A stretch of 64,000 bases of DNA from contig NZ_JAQIPB010000006.1 of the NCBI RefSeq assembly GCF_028023875.1, positions 310,001 through 374,000 on the forward strand, given 5' to 3'. This document shows, in pieces, positions 9,241 through 20,300 of this stretch. A program made the translations under genes and the position numbers. The notes under the pieces are model-generated. The model was not told the DNA's origin and did not search any database. It worked only from the letters and a program-made list of their open reading frames with translations. This DNA is from Xenophilus arseniciresistens. Lineage in GTDB: Bacteria > Pseudomonadota > Gammaproteobacteria > Burkholderiales > Burkholderiaceae_C. Numbering within the stretch: position 1 is the first letter of the stretch; each line of letters opens with the position of its first letter.

Positions 9241-10004
9241 GGCGAAGAGGCGCGTCGGCGCGAAGGCTTCGGGGAGGCGGCAGGAGGGGTGCCAGGAGAG
9301 GCGAAGGCAGCAGCCTGGGCCGATGCGGCGCGGCGCTGCACCTCGTCGTCGAGCAGGGCGTGGGCATAGCGCACCAGGCGGTCGGCCCAGCGGTCGATCG
9401 CCGCTGCATCGTGAACCAGCGAAGGGCGGATCACGTCGATGAAATCGTGGGTCACGAACAGCTGCAGCGCCAGGCCCGTGATTGCGAAGGCCAGCCGGTG
9501 CACGTCGTCGTCGGGCGCCACGCCCAGATGTCGGCTCAGCACGTTCACCAGCACCCCGTGCGGGCCCTTGATGTCGCGCTCGACCTCCTTGGCCCATTGG
9601 CTGGTCGGTTCGAGCATCTCGCGCAGGTGCAGTCGGGTGCATTGGCGCATGATCTCGCCCTGCTTGAGCGGCTGCACGTAGGCCAACAGGAACAGGCGCA
9701 GGGCTTCCCTCGCGGGCAGGTCGGTGGCGTCCTGCAGGGCCGCCAGATCATTCGCATCGCCGCACAGCGGCTCGTTGAAGCAGGCTGCGTACAGGCCGGC
9801 CTTGTCGCCGAAGTAGTAGCTGATGGCCGCGATGTTCGCGCCGGCCGCCTGCGCGATCTCGCGCGTGGAAGTCTTGGCGAAACCCTTCTGGGCGAACAGC
9901 GACAGGGCGCACAGCAGCAGCCGCTGCCGGGCCTCGGCGCCGTCGCTGCGGGACGCGCGAAGCCCACGGCCGGCCGGTGCGCGAGGAGAGTCAGTCGTGC
10001 TCAT
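9237..10004 (-). CDS. TetR-family regulator of the efflux operon (CerR-like)
   Basis: This 255-aa repressor-type protein has an N-terminal TetR helix-turn-helix (ARQRLLLCALSLFAQKGFAK, TSTREIAQAAGANIAAISYYFGDKAGLYAACF). The ligand-binding half contains EIMRQCTRLHLREMLEPTSQW and the long C-terminal helices seen in CerR/DUF1956 proteins. The start at 10004 gives MSTTDSPRAP; a longer reading would run into the operator region. It is the first gene of the operon and overlaps the OMF gene by 4 bp, so it probably represses its own operon. Matching operator-like sequences lie 27 bp and about 180 bp upstream (10031-10043 and 10185-10197). The C-terminal tail is Ala/Pro/Ser-rich (PGTPPAASPKPSRRR) and likely disordered. 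Confidence 0.9.
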   Translation of the reverse strand: MSTTDSPRAPAGRGLRASRSDGAEARQRLLLCALSLFAQKGFAKTSTREIAQAAGANIAAISYYFGDKAGLYAACFNEPLCGDANDLAALQDATDLPAREALRLFLLAYVQPLKQGEIMRQCTRLHLREMLEPTSQWAKEVERDIKGPHGVLVNVLSRHLGVAPDDDVHRLAFAITGLALQLFVTHDFIDVIRPSLVHDAAAIDRWADRLVRYAHALLDDEVQRRAASAQAAAFASPGTPPAASPKPSRRRASSP

Positions 10005-10026
10005 GAGTGCCGCATTACAGCACGAC

Positions 10027-10045
10027 ATCAAACGATTGATTGATC
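10027..10045. promoter_or_regulatory. Probable TetR operator next to tetR
   Basis: The dyad ATCAA-ACGA-TTGAT (10027-10040) lies 23-36 bp upstream of the tetR start. It contains AACGATTGATTGA (10031-10043), the same 13-mer found inverted at 10185-10197. Position, symmetry and duplication suggest an autoregulatory operator. Binding is inferred. Confidence 0.6.
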
Positions 10046-10184
10046 TGTTACCTGGGTAGACAGATGGGCGCAAGCGCGCGCCACGGCCCGCCATCCGCCC
10101 CTGCGCCCCACCCATTGGCCGCTGGACAAGGAGGCCTTCCAAATCATGAACCACCCTTAGAAAAAGAACACCTTGTTCTTACTG

Positions 10185-10197
10185 TCAATCAATCGTT
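10185..10197. promoter_or_regulatory. Second operator-like copy, inverted
   Basis: TCAATCAATCGTT is the exact reverse complement of the 13-mer at 10031-10043. On the minus strand it runs into TTGACA (10188-10183), a possible -35 element for tetR, so a bound repressor could block that promoter. The matching -10 is weak. Confidence 0.5.
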
Positions 10198-10534
10198 AAT
10201 TACCAAATCACAAACCTTTACATATGTGATTTTTTTGGAGATTCAATGGCTTGAGTGATTTTTCAACCATGGCTTTCGCGCGCGACATTGACAAGAATTG
10301 TTGCGCGATAGGTGCTTTCCTGTGTTGGGCAAAAGTTCACGTAACTTTTCGGCAGTCTTCTCATGTAACGCTATGGACCACAAAAAAGGACGCTTCTGGT
10401 ATTTGAGAATGACGGCACTTTGTATTTTTCAGCCGCAAGGGAGTGCCCTCCCGCAAGCGCCTATCGGTAACAACCCTTATCCCGTTGATCGGGATGTTCA
10501 TGTCCCGCAATTCATTGGTTCAGGAGCCGCCGCC

Positions 10535-11104
10535 ATGACCACAGCCCTTCGTAAAGCAGCAATTGTTGCCACATTGTTAATTGCCGGAATTTCCGGCACG
10601 GCCCAGGCGCAATTCGCCCCGCCTGCGGCCCAAAGCGCCGCCAAGAAGCAGGTCGAAGTCGTCCTGGTTCAATCAAAGGTCGTCAAAGACGCGCAGGGCC
10701 GCGAGCAACTGGTCGCCGCCGATACCGTCAAGCCGGGCGACATCCTTCAATACCAGGCGACTTACACAAACAAGACGGGTAAACCCGTGACTGGTTTGGT
10801 CGCCGAACTGCCAATTCCCGAAGGCCTGGAATACCTGCCCAAGACGGCGCAGCCCGGTCCGGACCGCGTCAAGGTTGCGGCTGCGGCGAAAGACGGGCAG
10901 TTCGCCGCCGAACCGCTGGCGCGGGTGGTCAATGGCAAGACCGAACCCGTTCCCTACAACGAATACCGCTCGCTGCGCTGGACGCTGGGTCAGCTGCAGG
11001 CGAACGCGGTGACCGTCGTCAGCGCGCGCGCCAAGGTCGAGGAGGTTGCGCCCGCGCAACCCGTGGCCGCTGCCGCGCCGGCTGCCAAGCCCGTGTCGCG
11101 CTAA
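10535..11104 (+). CDS. Small secreted DUF11-like repeat protein
   Basis: This 189-aa protein starts at ATG 10535 behind a good ribosome-binding site (CAGGAG, 10521-10526). The N-terminus is a signal peptide ending GISGTAQAQ. The mature part holds one DUF11-type beta-sandwich: VKPGDILQYQATYTNKTGKP, then VTGLVAELPIPEGLEYLP, then LRWTLGQLQANAVTVVSARAKV. It ends in an Ala/Pro tail. It is the first and smallest gene of a 24-kb row of DUF11 proteins and is separated from the next by 132 bp. It may be a periplasmic or surface accessory of the larger proteins; that role is inferred from position only. Confidence 0.8.
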   Translation: MTTALRKAAIVATLLIAGISGTAQAQFAPPAAQSAAKKQVEVVLVQSKVVKDAQGREQLVAADTVKPGDILQYQATYTNKTGKPVTGLVAELPIPEGLEYLPKTAQPGPDRVKVAAAAKDGQFAAEPLARVVNGKTEPVPYNEYRSLRWTLGQLQANAVTVVSARAKVEEVAPAQPVAAAAPAAKPVSR

Positions 11105-11236
11105 GACCCAGCGCTGAACCGCCCGCCCGGCCACCTCCACTCCAACCATTCCCCGCACATGTCCGCCCCGCCGTTTGGTGGGCGGCTGGGGGAGCCTTTG
11201 TCCCCGTTTCTTGACCACCACCCCTAGGAGAAGACT

Positions 11237-14167
11237 GTGACCCCTAACCTGCCAGCCCGTCGCCGCGGCCTCGCGCCGCGCGCGTTCTGGGCGGGTGCCG
11301 CTGCGCTGACAGTGGGCTTCCTGCTCGGAAGCCCGCAGGCCTTCGCCGCGGCTCCACCCGCCAACACCATCATCGGCAACCAGGCCTCGGCCACCTACCT
11401 GGACCCGAATGGCGCAAGCCAGCTCGCCACCTCCAACCTGGTGCAGACCACGGTGCAGCAGGTGGGATCCTTCAACCTGGACACCTACACCAGCGTGACC
11501 ACCAACGTGGTCAACACCAAGACCGGCGCGGTCGGCACCACCGTGTACGCGCCCCACGTGCTGACCAACACCGGCAACGGTCCGGACGCCTTCAACATCG
11601 TGGTGGATCCGGCCAACCCCGCCGCCAACCAGTTCTCGAAGGTTGAAGTCTTCGCCGACGCCAACGCCGACGGCGTGCCCGACAACACGACGCCGCTGTG
11701 CTCCGTGCCGAGCACGGGCGCGACCTGCGTCGTGCCGCCGCAAACCGTTGCTGGCAGCAACGGCACCTTCCCGTTCGTGGTGGCCTACACCATCCCGAGC
11801 AACGGTGCTGGCACCTTCCCTGCGCTGGCGACCATCACGGCATCGCCGGTGCCTTCGGCCATTCCGTATGCCAGCACCCAGGCTGCTGACCGTGACCAGG
11901 TGAACCTCACCAACGTCGCGGCCTTCAGTGCCACCAAGAGCATCGCGGCACCCGCGGTTGCGTCGTCCGTCGCTGGCGGCGCCTGGCCTGCCGCGTCGAC
12001 GACCGGCCAGCGCTCGGCACCCAGCTGCGCACTGACGCCCACCGCAGCGGTTGCAGGTGCAGCAGGCTGTTCGTACACCACCTACACCCTGCGCTTCAAC
12101 AACACGGGTGGCGCGGCCGGTACGTTCTACATGAGCGACGTGCTGCCCTCCGGCATGACCTATGTGCCGGGCTCCGCCGTGTGGAGCAGTGCTCCGGGCA
12201 CCGCGCTGACCGACGCTTCGGGTGGCGACACCACTGGCATCGACTTCCAGGCGAGCGGCAACACGCTGTCCTTCGTGGTGGCTTCGCTGGCGCCCAACGT
12301 CACGCAGACCGTCAGCTTCATGGTGATGATCAACGACACGGCCACCGTGGGCACGTCGACGACGACCAACACGGCCAGCTACGTGCCGGTCACCGTGCCG
12401 CCGACCACGACCACCACCACGCCGCCGGACACCACGACCTATCCGCCTTCGCCGACCAACCCGTCGCCCTACACCGTCACCGGCAGCTTCGGCATCGTGG
12501 TGGGTTCGGCAACCGGTACGGCCACCGCTTCGGTGGACGGCACCGCCGGCACGCCTAACGGCACCGCCGCGGATACCAACACCCAGCCCAGCGCCGGCGC
12601 GGGCACGGTCGTGAAGTTCACGCAGACGGTGTTCAACATCGGCAACACGAGCGACATCGTGAACCTCGCAGCGGCCAGCGCGGCAACGCAAGGCTTCCCT
12701 GCAGGCACGACCTTCAAGTTCTTTGCTGCTGACGGCCTCACGCCGCTGATCGACAACAACAGCGACGGCATCGTCGACACTGGCCCGATCGCGGCTGGCG
12801 GCAACGTCAACGTCGTGCTGGCGGCCACGCTGCCTTCGCCGACGGTGGTGCCCACGGGTCCGTTCAACGCGATCGTCACCGGTACCTCCACGGGCGACAG
12901 CACCAAGGTCGACGCTGCCCAGGACGTGCTGACGGCCATGATCGGCGTGCTGGTTGACCTGACCAACACCGCGCCCGGCAACGGCATCGCTGGCAGCACG
13001 GCCAACGGCGACGTGGGCACGGGCCCGAGCCCGCAGCCGACGACGACCAACACCACGCCTGCAGGCACCGGTACGGTCTTCACGCTGTTCGTCAAGAACA
13101 ACGACATCACGGCCAACACCTACAGCCTCGCGGCCAGCCAGACCAACAACTTCCCCGGCAGCCTGCCCGCAGGCTGGACGGTGAAGTTCTCGGCTGCCGG
13201 CACGGGTTGCGCAGGTGCCGCGATCACGACCGTGAACGTGGCCGCCAACGGAGGCCAGACGCCCGTCGACGCCTGCGTGACGCCGCCTGCTTCACAAGCG
13301 CCCATCACCGGCCAGTACATCTACTTCCGCGTGGTATCGACCATCAACACCTCCACGGGTGTGACGGCCATCGACACCAAGACCGATGCGGTGAACGTGA
13401 CTGCGGCCAACACCTACGGCGCGACCCTCACGCCGAACAACAACGGCCAGGTCGCTCCCGGCGGCTCGGTGGTGTATGCCCACACGCTGACCAACACCGG
13501 CGCGCAGGTCTGTGCAGGCCCCTACACCTTCACGGCCACGCTGCCTGCGGGTGATGTCTCGGCCGGCTGGACCACGGCGCTGTACATCGACGTCAACGAA
13601 GACGGCCAGATCGACGCCGGCGACACGCTGGTGACCGGTCCCATTGCCGGCCCGCTGGCGGTGGGTGCCAAGCAGAAGCTGCTGGTCAAGGTGTTCGCAC
13701 CGGGCGGCGCAACGGCAGGCACCGTCGACACGGCCACCGTGACGGTGACCTTCCCGGCAGGCGCCACCTCGTGCGGCACGCCCACGGCCACCGATGTGAC
13801 CACGGTCATCACGGGCCAGCTGCGTCTGGTCAAGACGCAGATCCTGGACGTGGACTGCAACGCCGCTGAAGTCCCCACCTCGTCGGCTCCGCTGACGGCC
13901 AAGCCCGGCGAATGCCTGGTGTATCGCGTGGTGGCGACCAACGAAGGCGTGGCACCGGTGACCAACATCTCGATCAACGATGCGGTCCCTGCGTACACCA
14001 CCTTGGCGTCTCCGCAGCCGAGCAACCAGTGCGTCTCCACCGGCGTGACCGGTACCGCGCTGGCCTACAGCTCGACCGGCACCACCGTGGCCTGCGGCAG
14101 CACGGCCAACACCGTGGCCCCCGGCGGCACGGCCACGCTGACTTTCTCGGTGAAGGTCAACCAGTGA
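11237..14167 (+). CDS. Secreted multi-domain DUF11 surface protein
   Basis: This 976-aa protein starts at a GTG (11237) with AGGAG at 11226-11230. An Arg-rich n-region (PARRRGLAPRAF) precedes a hydrophobic core ending SPQAFAAAP. The rest is a chain of DUF11-like beta-sandwiches. Repeated family phrases include NTIIGNQASATYLDPNG, VYAPHVLTNTGNGPDAFN, VVYAHTLTNTGAQVCAG and CLVYRVVATNEGVAPVTNISI. A Thr/Pro-rich linker lies near residues 385-412. Calcium-loop-like Asp clusters appear (DANADGVPDN, DNNSDGIVD, DVNEDGQID). There is no LPXTG, PEP-CTERM or barrel anchor; the C-terminus ends TLTFSVKVNQ, close to the ends of two later proteins in the locus. Function is unknown; adhesin or surface-coat component is a guess. 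Confidence 0.82.
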   Translation: MTPNLPARRRGLAPRAFWAGAAALTVGFLLGSPQAFAAAPPANTIIGNQASATYLDPNGASQLATSNLVQTTVQQVGSFNLDTYTSVTTNVVNTKTGAVGTTVYAPHVLTNTGNGPDAFNIVVDPANPAANQFSKVEVFADANADGVPDNTTPLCSVPSTGATCVVPPQTVAGSNGTFPFVVAYTIPSNGAGTFPALATITASPVPSAIPYASTQAADRDQVNLTNVAAFSATKSIAAPAVASSVAGGAWPAASTTGQRSAPSCALTPTAAVAGAAGCSYTTYTLRFNNTGGAAGTFYMSDVLPSGMTYVPGSAVWSSAPGTALTDASGGDTTGIDFQASGNTLSFVVASLAPNVTQTVSFMVMINDTATVGTSTTTNTASYVPVTVPPTTTTTTPPDTTTYPPSPTNPSPYTVTGSFGIVVGSATGTATASVDGTAGTPNGTAADTNTQPSAGAGTVVKFTQTVFNIGNTSDIVNLAAASAATQGFPAGTTFKFFAADGLTPLIDNNSDGIVDTGPIAAGGNVNVVLAATLPSPTVVPTGPFNAIVTGTSTGDSTKVDAAQDVLTAMIGVLVDLTNTAPGNGIAGSTANGDVGTGPSPQPTTTNTTPAGTGTVFTLFVKNNDITANTYSLAASQTNNFPGSLPAGWTVKFSAAGTGCAGAAITTVNVAANGGQTPVDACVTPPASQAPITGQYIYFRVVSTINTSTGVTAIDTKTDAVNVTAANTYGATLTPNNNGQVAPGGSVVYAHTLTNTGAQVCAGPYTFTATLPAGDVSAGWTTALYIDVNEDGQIDAGDTLVTGPIAGPLAVGAKQKLLVKVFAPGGATAGTVDTATVTVTFPAGATSCGTPTATDVTTVITGQLRLVKTQILDVDCNAAEVPTSSAPLTAKPGECLVYRVVATNEGVAPVTNISINDAVPAYTTLASPQPSNQCVSTGVTGTALAYSSTGTTVACGSTANTVAPGGTATLTFSVKVNQ

Positions 14168-14189
14168 CGTTCCTCACGTCCTGAACCCA

Positions 14190-14221
14190 GCGCCGACGGG
14201 ACCCTCAGGTTCCGTCGGCGC
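14190..14221 (+). terminator. Strong GC hairpin after the 976-aa DUF11 gene
   Basis: A 14-bp stem with one wobble and a 4-nt loop (14190-14203 pairs with 14208-14221) starts 22 bp after the stop codon. No run of T follows directly, so it may be a weak terminator, an mRNA 3' stabiliser or an attenuator before the next gene. Confidence 0.5.
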
Positions 14222-14341
14222 CGTGTTGGCTCCACAGCCAGCTTTCTTTCGTTTGCGCCTTCCTTCGGGAGGGTGCAGAGGAAAGCTCGTTCCGCGTTTT
14301 TCCCGCCTCCTGTCCCAGGGGGCATCCAAAGGTCCATCGGC

Positions 14342-17300
14342 ATGTTGTTGATTTCCTGGCTCAGAGGCTTCGGCCTGCGATCGCGGCGGGCGCTTGCCTT
14401 CGCGTTCGCCATGGGTCTGGCGCATCTGCTGGCCATGCCGATGGCCGCCCATGCCGTGCCCGTGCCCGCGGGCACCGTCATCCGCAGCTTTGCCACCGCC
14501 ACCTACAACCCCGGCGGAATCGCACAGACGGAAACCGTCAACTCCAACGAGGTGATCGCCACGGTTCTGCCCGTGGAGGCGCTGGTGCTGACACAGGACC
14601 AGACCGTGTCGCGCCCGCCCGGCAGCATCGTCACCCTGAGCCACCTGCTGGCAAACACCGGCAACGTGGCTTCCAGCTACACCATCAGCCTGCTCAACAA
14701 CGCCGCGGGCTGCGCTGCCGACACGCTGGACCTCTCATCGCTGCGCGTGCTGCGCGACACCAACAACAACGGCGTGGCCGATCCGGCCGACCCGCCCGTC
14801 GTGCTGGATGCGGCAGGCGCGCTGACCTTGCAGCCGGGTGAAGCGGTCTCGCTGCTGGTGCAAGGCACGGTGCCCAATGTGCCCGCGGGCGCGGCCTGCG
14901 TGGGCCTGAGCGCCACCACCGCGCTGCAGAGGCTGTCGGACACCAATCGCGACACGATCAACGTGGGCACGGCCGCCGCGCTCACGCTGGTCAAATCGGC
15001 CAGCTACCCCAGCCCCGTGCTGCCGGGCCAGACGCGCATCGACTTCACGGTCACGGGCTCCAACATCGGCGCGCAGGATGCGCAGCCCAGCAACACCGTC
15101 GCGCCCACCGGCACGCCGCTGCTGGTGGACGGCGCTTCCACCGCGCTGGTGCTGGTGCGCGACCTGGTGCCGGCGGGCACGCAGTACATCCCCGGCACCT
15201 TGCAGAGCACGGCGGCCGGCGCCAGGCGGCTGTTCCGCCTTGCGGGGGACGCGCCCTTCAGCTACCGGACGAATGCCGACGACGCATCGGTGGTCGAAGT
15301 GGCCATTGGCATTCCCCAGTCGGTGGTGCGCAACGGCTCCATCGCGATGCAGTTCGCCGTGAAGGTCCTGGCCGATGCGGGTGGCGACATCCGCAACACC
15401 GCGCAGGGCTACTACAACGACGGCACGATGGCCGCCACCGTGCCTTCGAACACCGTGGTGATCCCGCTGAGCCAGGCGCGGCTGGGCGTGGCCAAGTCGG
15501 CTTCGGTGCCGCGGCCCAACCGCGGTGCCGACGGCCAGCCCGACGGCACCTCGAATGTGCGCTTCAAGGTGAGCCTGCGCAACTACGGCACTTCATGGCT
15601 TTACGGCGTGCAGGCCACCGACCTGATGGAAGGGGCCGATGCCACGCAGTTCGGCACCTACGTGGCGGCCGCAGTGCCGGCGGCCAACCAGTACACCATC
15701 GTGCCGGGGTCGCTGGCGCTGACGTCATCGGGGACGACGGGCGCAACGGCCCCGGCCGTTAACCCGGCCTTCAAGGGCACCGCCGACGCGCAGAACCTGC
15801 TGGCTCCGGGCGCGGTGCTCGCGCCGGGCGCGCAGATCGTGATCGAGTTCGACGCGCGCATCAATTTCACGGGCCGTGGCGTGCCGCTGCTCAACACGGC
15901 CAAGGCCACCGGCGCGCTTTCTGCGGGCGGCCCGACGGCGGCGACCGACGACTCGGTCAACGGCGACAACCCGGATCCGGACGGCGACGGCAACCCCGGC
16001 AACAACGCCTCGCCCACGCCCGTGAGCACGCAGCTGCCGGCCCTGACCCTGAGCAAGCAGGTGTCCGTGCCGCGCCGCATCGCGCCGGGCGTCTATGAGC
16101 TGGACTACACGCTGAAGGTCAGCAACACCGGGACGGTGCCGGCGCCCAATGTGCGCCTCATCGACAACCTGAACTGCACCTTCGAGATGGACAAGGCCGA
16201 TGGGCAGGTCGCTTCGTGGGAGCTGGTTGGCGTGCCGACCATGGCCAACGGCGCGCTGGTCGCGGCCAAGGGCTTCACGGGTCGCGCCACCTGCGACCGG
16301 GCCAAGCTGCAAAGCGATGACCCCTACCAGGTGCCGACCGAGATTGTGCTGAGCCTGACCGACGGCAGCCGCGCGCTGGCCCCGGGCCAGAGCGAACTCG
16401 CGCGCTTCACGGTCCGCCTGACCGAAAAGCCCAGCGCCATCGGCAGCCGCGTCACGCTGACCAACAAGGCCTGGGCGGCCGCCTTCGAGCAGAACACCGT
16501 CAACGTCACGCCCAGCGCCCTGGTGGCCGCAGCGGCTGCGTCGACCCAGGTGCTGCTGATCGATCCGCAGGGCGTGGTCTACAACGCCGTGACCCGCCAG
16601 CCGGTGGCCGGCGCCGTGGTGACCTATGTGCGTCAGTCCTGCAGCAGTGGCGCCAGCGGCCCCATCACCGCGGCCGAGATCCACGGCAGCGACACCGGCC
16701 TCTACAGCTTCAACGCCAACGGCAGCGTGTCGATGGTCACCGGTGCCGACGGCGCCTACCAGTTCTACCTGCGCTCGCCGCCGGTCAGCGGCCTGTGCAC
16801 CTACGGCCTGTCCGTCGTGCCGCCCGTGGGCAGCGGCTACGTGGCGCCTTCGCAGCTGATCCCGGTCACGGGCGGCAGCTTTTCCAGTTGCGGCGCCGTG
16901 GTGCCCAACGCGCTGGCGCCGAAGGACGGCGAGCCCACCACGCACCACTTCCAGGTGCGTGCCGGGGTCAACCCCGACGGCACGGCCTGCGAGGCCGTTC
17001 ACAACCACATTCCGCTCGACCCGGGCAACGTGCTGGGGCTGGTGCTGCGCAAGGAAGGCAGCAAGCGGCAGGCCGAGTTCGGCGACTTCATCGACTACGC
17101 GCTGACCATCACCAACAAGACTGGCTTCCCGGTCACGGGCGTGAGCTTCAACGACTCGCTGCCGCCCGGCTTTGCCTACGTGGCCAACAGCGCGCGGCTC
17201 AATGGCCAGGTGGTGCCCAACCCGGCCGGCGGCGCCGGGCCGGGGCTGATCTTCAACTTCCCCTCGCTGGTCATCGCGCCCGACCAGTCGGCGATGGTGC

Positions 17301-20300
17301 GCTACCGCGCCCGCATCGGCGTGGGCGCCCCCACCGAAGGCGACGCCATCAACCGCGCCCGCGCCGTCTCCGGTCCCATGCAGTCCAACCTCGCGAGCTG
17401 GAAGGTGCGCGTGACCGGCGGCGTCTTCTCGGACGAAGCCTTTGCCTTCGGCAAGGTCTACATGGACTGCAAGCGCGACGGCCGGCAGGAAGGCACCGAC
17501 GAGATCGGCGTGCCCGGCGTGCGGCTGTACCTGGAAAACGGCACCCACGTCATCACCGACGTCGAGGGCAAGTGGAGCCTGTATGGCCTCAAGCCCGTGA
17601 CGCATGTGCTGCGCGTCGACCAGACCACGCTGCCCGCGGGCGCACGCCTGGCGCTGCTGGACAACCGCAACGCGGGCGCGCCCGAAAGCCGCTTCGTCGA
17701 CCTGAAGAAGGGCGAGTTCCACAAGGCCAACTTCATCGTCGACAACTGCGACAACAAGGCCGTGCTCGACGAAGTGGCCGCGCGCCGCGCCGCGATTGCC
17801 GCCCAGCCCGACACCGAGGCCGAAGCCCAGGTGCGCCTGCGGCTGGACCCCGAGGGCCGGGTGCTGCCGGTGGGCGACCGCCGCGGCATGCCCGCATCGG
17901 GCCAGGCCCTGGCCAGCGGCAGCACGGGCATCGTGCAGACCACTTCGGCACCGCTGATCGCGCTGCCCGCTCCGTCCACCAACAGCAGCACCTTCGTCGG
18001 CGGCGTGGGCGGCACCATCGGCGGCACGCTCGGCACCCAGCCCAACGCCAGCATGCCGCTGAGCGCGACGCCCACGCCCATCCCCGCGGGCAGCCTGTTC
18101 AAGCCGCTGGGCGGCCTGCCGACGGCGGGCCAGTCCGCATCGGCCACGGCGGGTTCGGCCACCGGCGTGGGCGTGTTGCCCGTGCGGCCCATCGGCATGG
18201 GCGGCGCCATGCTGGAGCCGGGCGGCCAGCCCCTGCTGGCCCAGCCCGCGCCCGGCCCCGTGCCGCTCGAAAACCTGCTGCCCCAGATGGAGGGCAATGC
18301 GCTGGCCTTCATCGAGCTCAAGGACCGGGACACCGTGGCCGGCCAGTCCATCAACGTGCGCGTGAAGGGCAACGCCGACGGCGGCTTCAGGCTCAGCGTC
18401 AACGGCAGCGCGGTGGACGAGCGGCGCGTGGGCAAGAAGTCCCAGCTGCCGTCCAAGAAACTCCTGGCCTGGGAATACATCGGCGTGGTGCTCAAGCCCG
18501 GCGCCAACCAGCTCAAGCTCGAGGCGGTGGACCCCTTCGGCAACGTGCGCGGCACGGCGCAGGAGATCACCATCGTCGCGCCCGACAAGCTCTCGGCCGT
18601 CGAGATCGACCTGCCCGAAGCAGCCTATGCCGACCTGCGCACGCCCGTGCTCATCAAGGTGCGGCTGGTCGATGCAGCCGGCGTGCCCATCACGGCCCGC
18701 ACCCAGCTCACGCTGGAAGCCGACCGCGGCCGCTGGCTGGACGAGGACCTGAACCCCGACGAGCCCGGCGCCCAGGTCTTCATGGAAGGCGGCGCCGCGC
18801 AATTCCGCCTGCTGCCGCCCGGCGAGCCCGGCGACGCGCGCATCCGCGTGTCTGCGGCCAACCTGGTCAAGGAAGTGCGGCTTGCGCTGCTGCCCGAACT
18901 GCGCCCGATGATCGGCGTGGGCATCGTCGAAGGCGTGCTCGACTTCACCAAGCGCGGCAAGCTGCCGCTGGGCGCCATGCCCGCGGGCGCGGCCTTCGAG
19001 GCGGAGCTTTCCGGCCTGAAGGACGACAAGCGCAACAGCCGCGCCAGCGGCCGCGCGGCCTTCTTCTTCAAGGGCACGATCAAGGGCGAGTACCTGCTGA
19101 CGGCGGCCTACGATTCCGACAAGACGCAGAAGGACCGCCTGTTCCGCGACATCCGGCCCGACGAGTTCTATCCGATCTACGGCGACTCCTCGCTCAAGGG
19201 CTTTGACGCCCAGAGCACGCAGAAGCTGTATGTGCGCATCGACAAGAACCGCTCCTACCTGCTGTACGGCGACTTCACCACCACCAGCAGCACCGAAGTG
19301 CGCAGCCTGAGCCAGAGCAACCGTTCGCTCACGGGCCTCAAGCATGTCTACGAAAGCGACCGCGTGCGCGCGACCACCTACGCATCGCGCACCGCGCAGA
19401 CGCAGCAGGTGGAGGAATTCCGCGCGCTGGGCACCTCGGGCCCCTACTACCTGAACAGCAGCAACGGCGAGTTCGTCGACAACAGCGAACAGATCGAGAT
19501 CGTGGTGCGCGACCGCAACCAGCCCAACATCGTGCTCCAGCGCACGCCCGTTGCCCGCTTTGTGGACTACACGGTCGAGCCGCTGACGGGCCGCATCCTG
19601 TTCACGCACCCGATCTCCTCGGTCGATGCGAACCTCAACCCGCAGTCGATCCGCGTGACCTACGAAGTGGATTCGGGCGGGCCGAAGTTCACCGTCGCCG
19701 GCACCGACGTGCAGGTCAAGGTCACCGACGCGCTGCAGCTGGGCGTGGTGGCCAGCACCGACCGCAACCCGCAGAACCGGCGCGAACTGCGCGCCGTCAC
19801 CGGCATCGCCCGCATCGGCGAGAACACGACCGTGGCGGCCGAAGTGGTCAAGACCCGCACCGACGAGAACGGCGACGGCCATGGCGCGCGCGTGGAAGCA
19901 CGCTACCAGGACGAGAAGCTGGCCGTGGTCGCGCTGGCGGCCAAGACCAGCGAGGGATTCGACAACCCGGGCGCCAGCTTTGCGGGCGGCCATGCAGAGG
20001 CTTCGGCGCGCGCTGAATACCGCGTGGACCCGACTCTGGCGGTGCGCGCTGAAGTGCTCTACAGCAAGGACGCCATCGAGGAGAAAGCGCGCAAGGGCGC
20101 GACCCTGAGCGTGCAGAAGAAGCTGGGCGAGGGCACGGCCCTGGAAGCCGGCCTGCGCCACGGCCAGAGCAACAGCGGCTTCGGCTCGGGCTCGGGCTTC
20201 GACTACGGGCAGATCTCCAGCTACAACGGCCAGATGGGCAGCAGCATCGGCGCCAACAGCGTCACGGCGCTGGGCGCCGCCATCGCCGCCAACAATGCCG

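Larger units (their letters stand above)
10005..10534. promoter_or_regulatory. 530-bp AT-rich intergenic control region between divergent loci
   Basis: No gene is supported here. The stretch from about 10150 to 10530 is clearly more AT-rich than anything else in the window, with many A and T runs. Besides the two operator copies, it holds the dyad AAATCACA-N12-TGTGATTT (10205-10232) followed by a T run, and the dyad AAAAGTT-CACGT-AACTTTT (10331-10349). An in-frame extension of the downstream gene back to 10298 exists, but it lacks a ribosome-binding site and would put 79 residues before the signal peptide, so I treat it as non-coding. A TTGACA at 10288-10293 has no convincing -10 partner. Confidence 0.5.

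Noticed and set aside
10288-10312. TTGACA as a -35 box for the DUF11 locus
   Set aside because: No -10-like hexamer is found at 16-18 bp.
10298-10534. Upstream extension of the small DUF11 gene
   Set aside because: It adds 79 residues before a good signal peptide, has no ribosome-binding site, and its base composition is that of an intergenic region.
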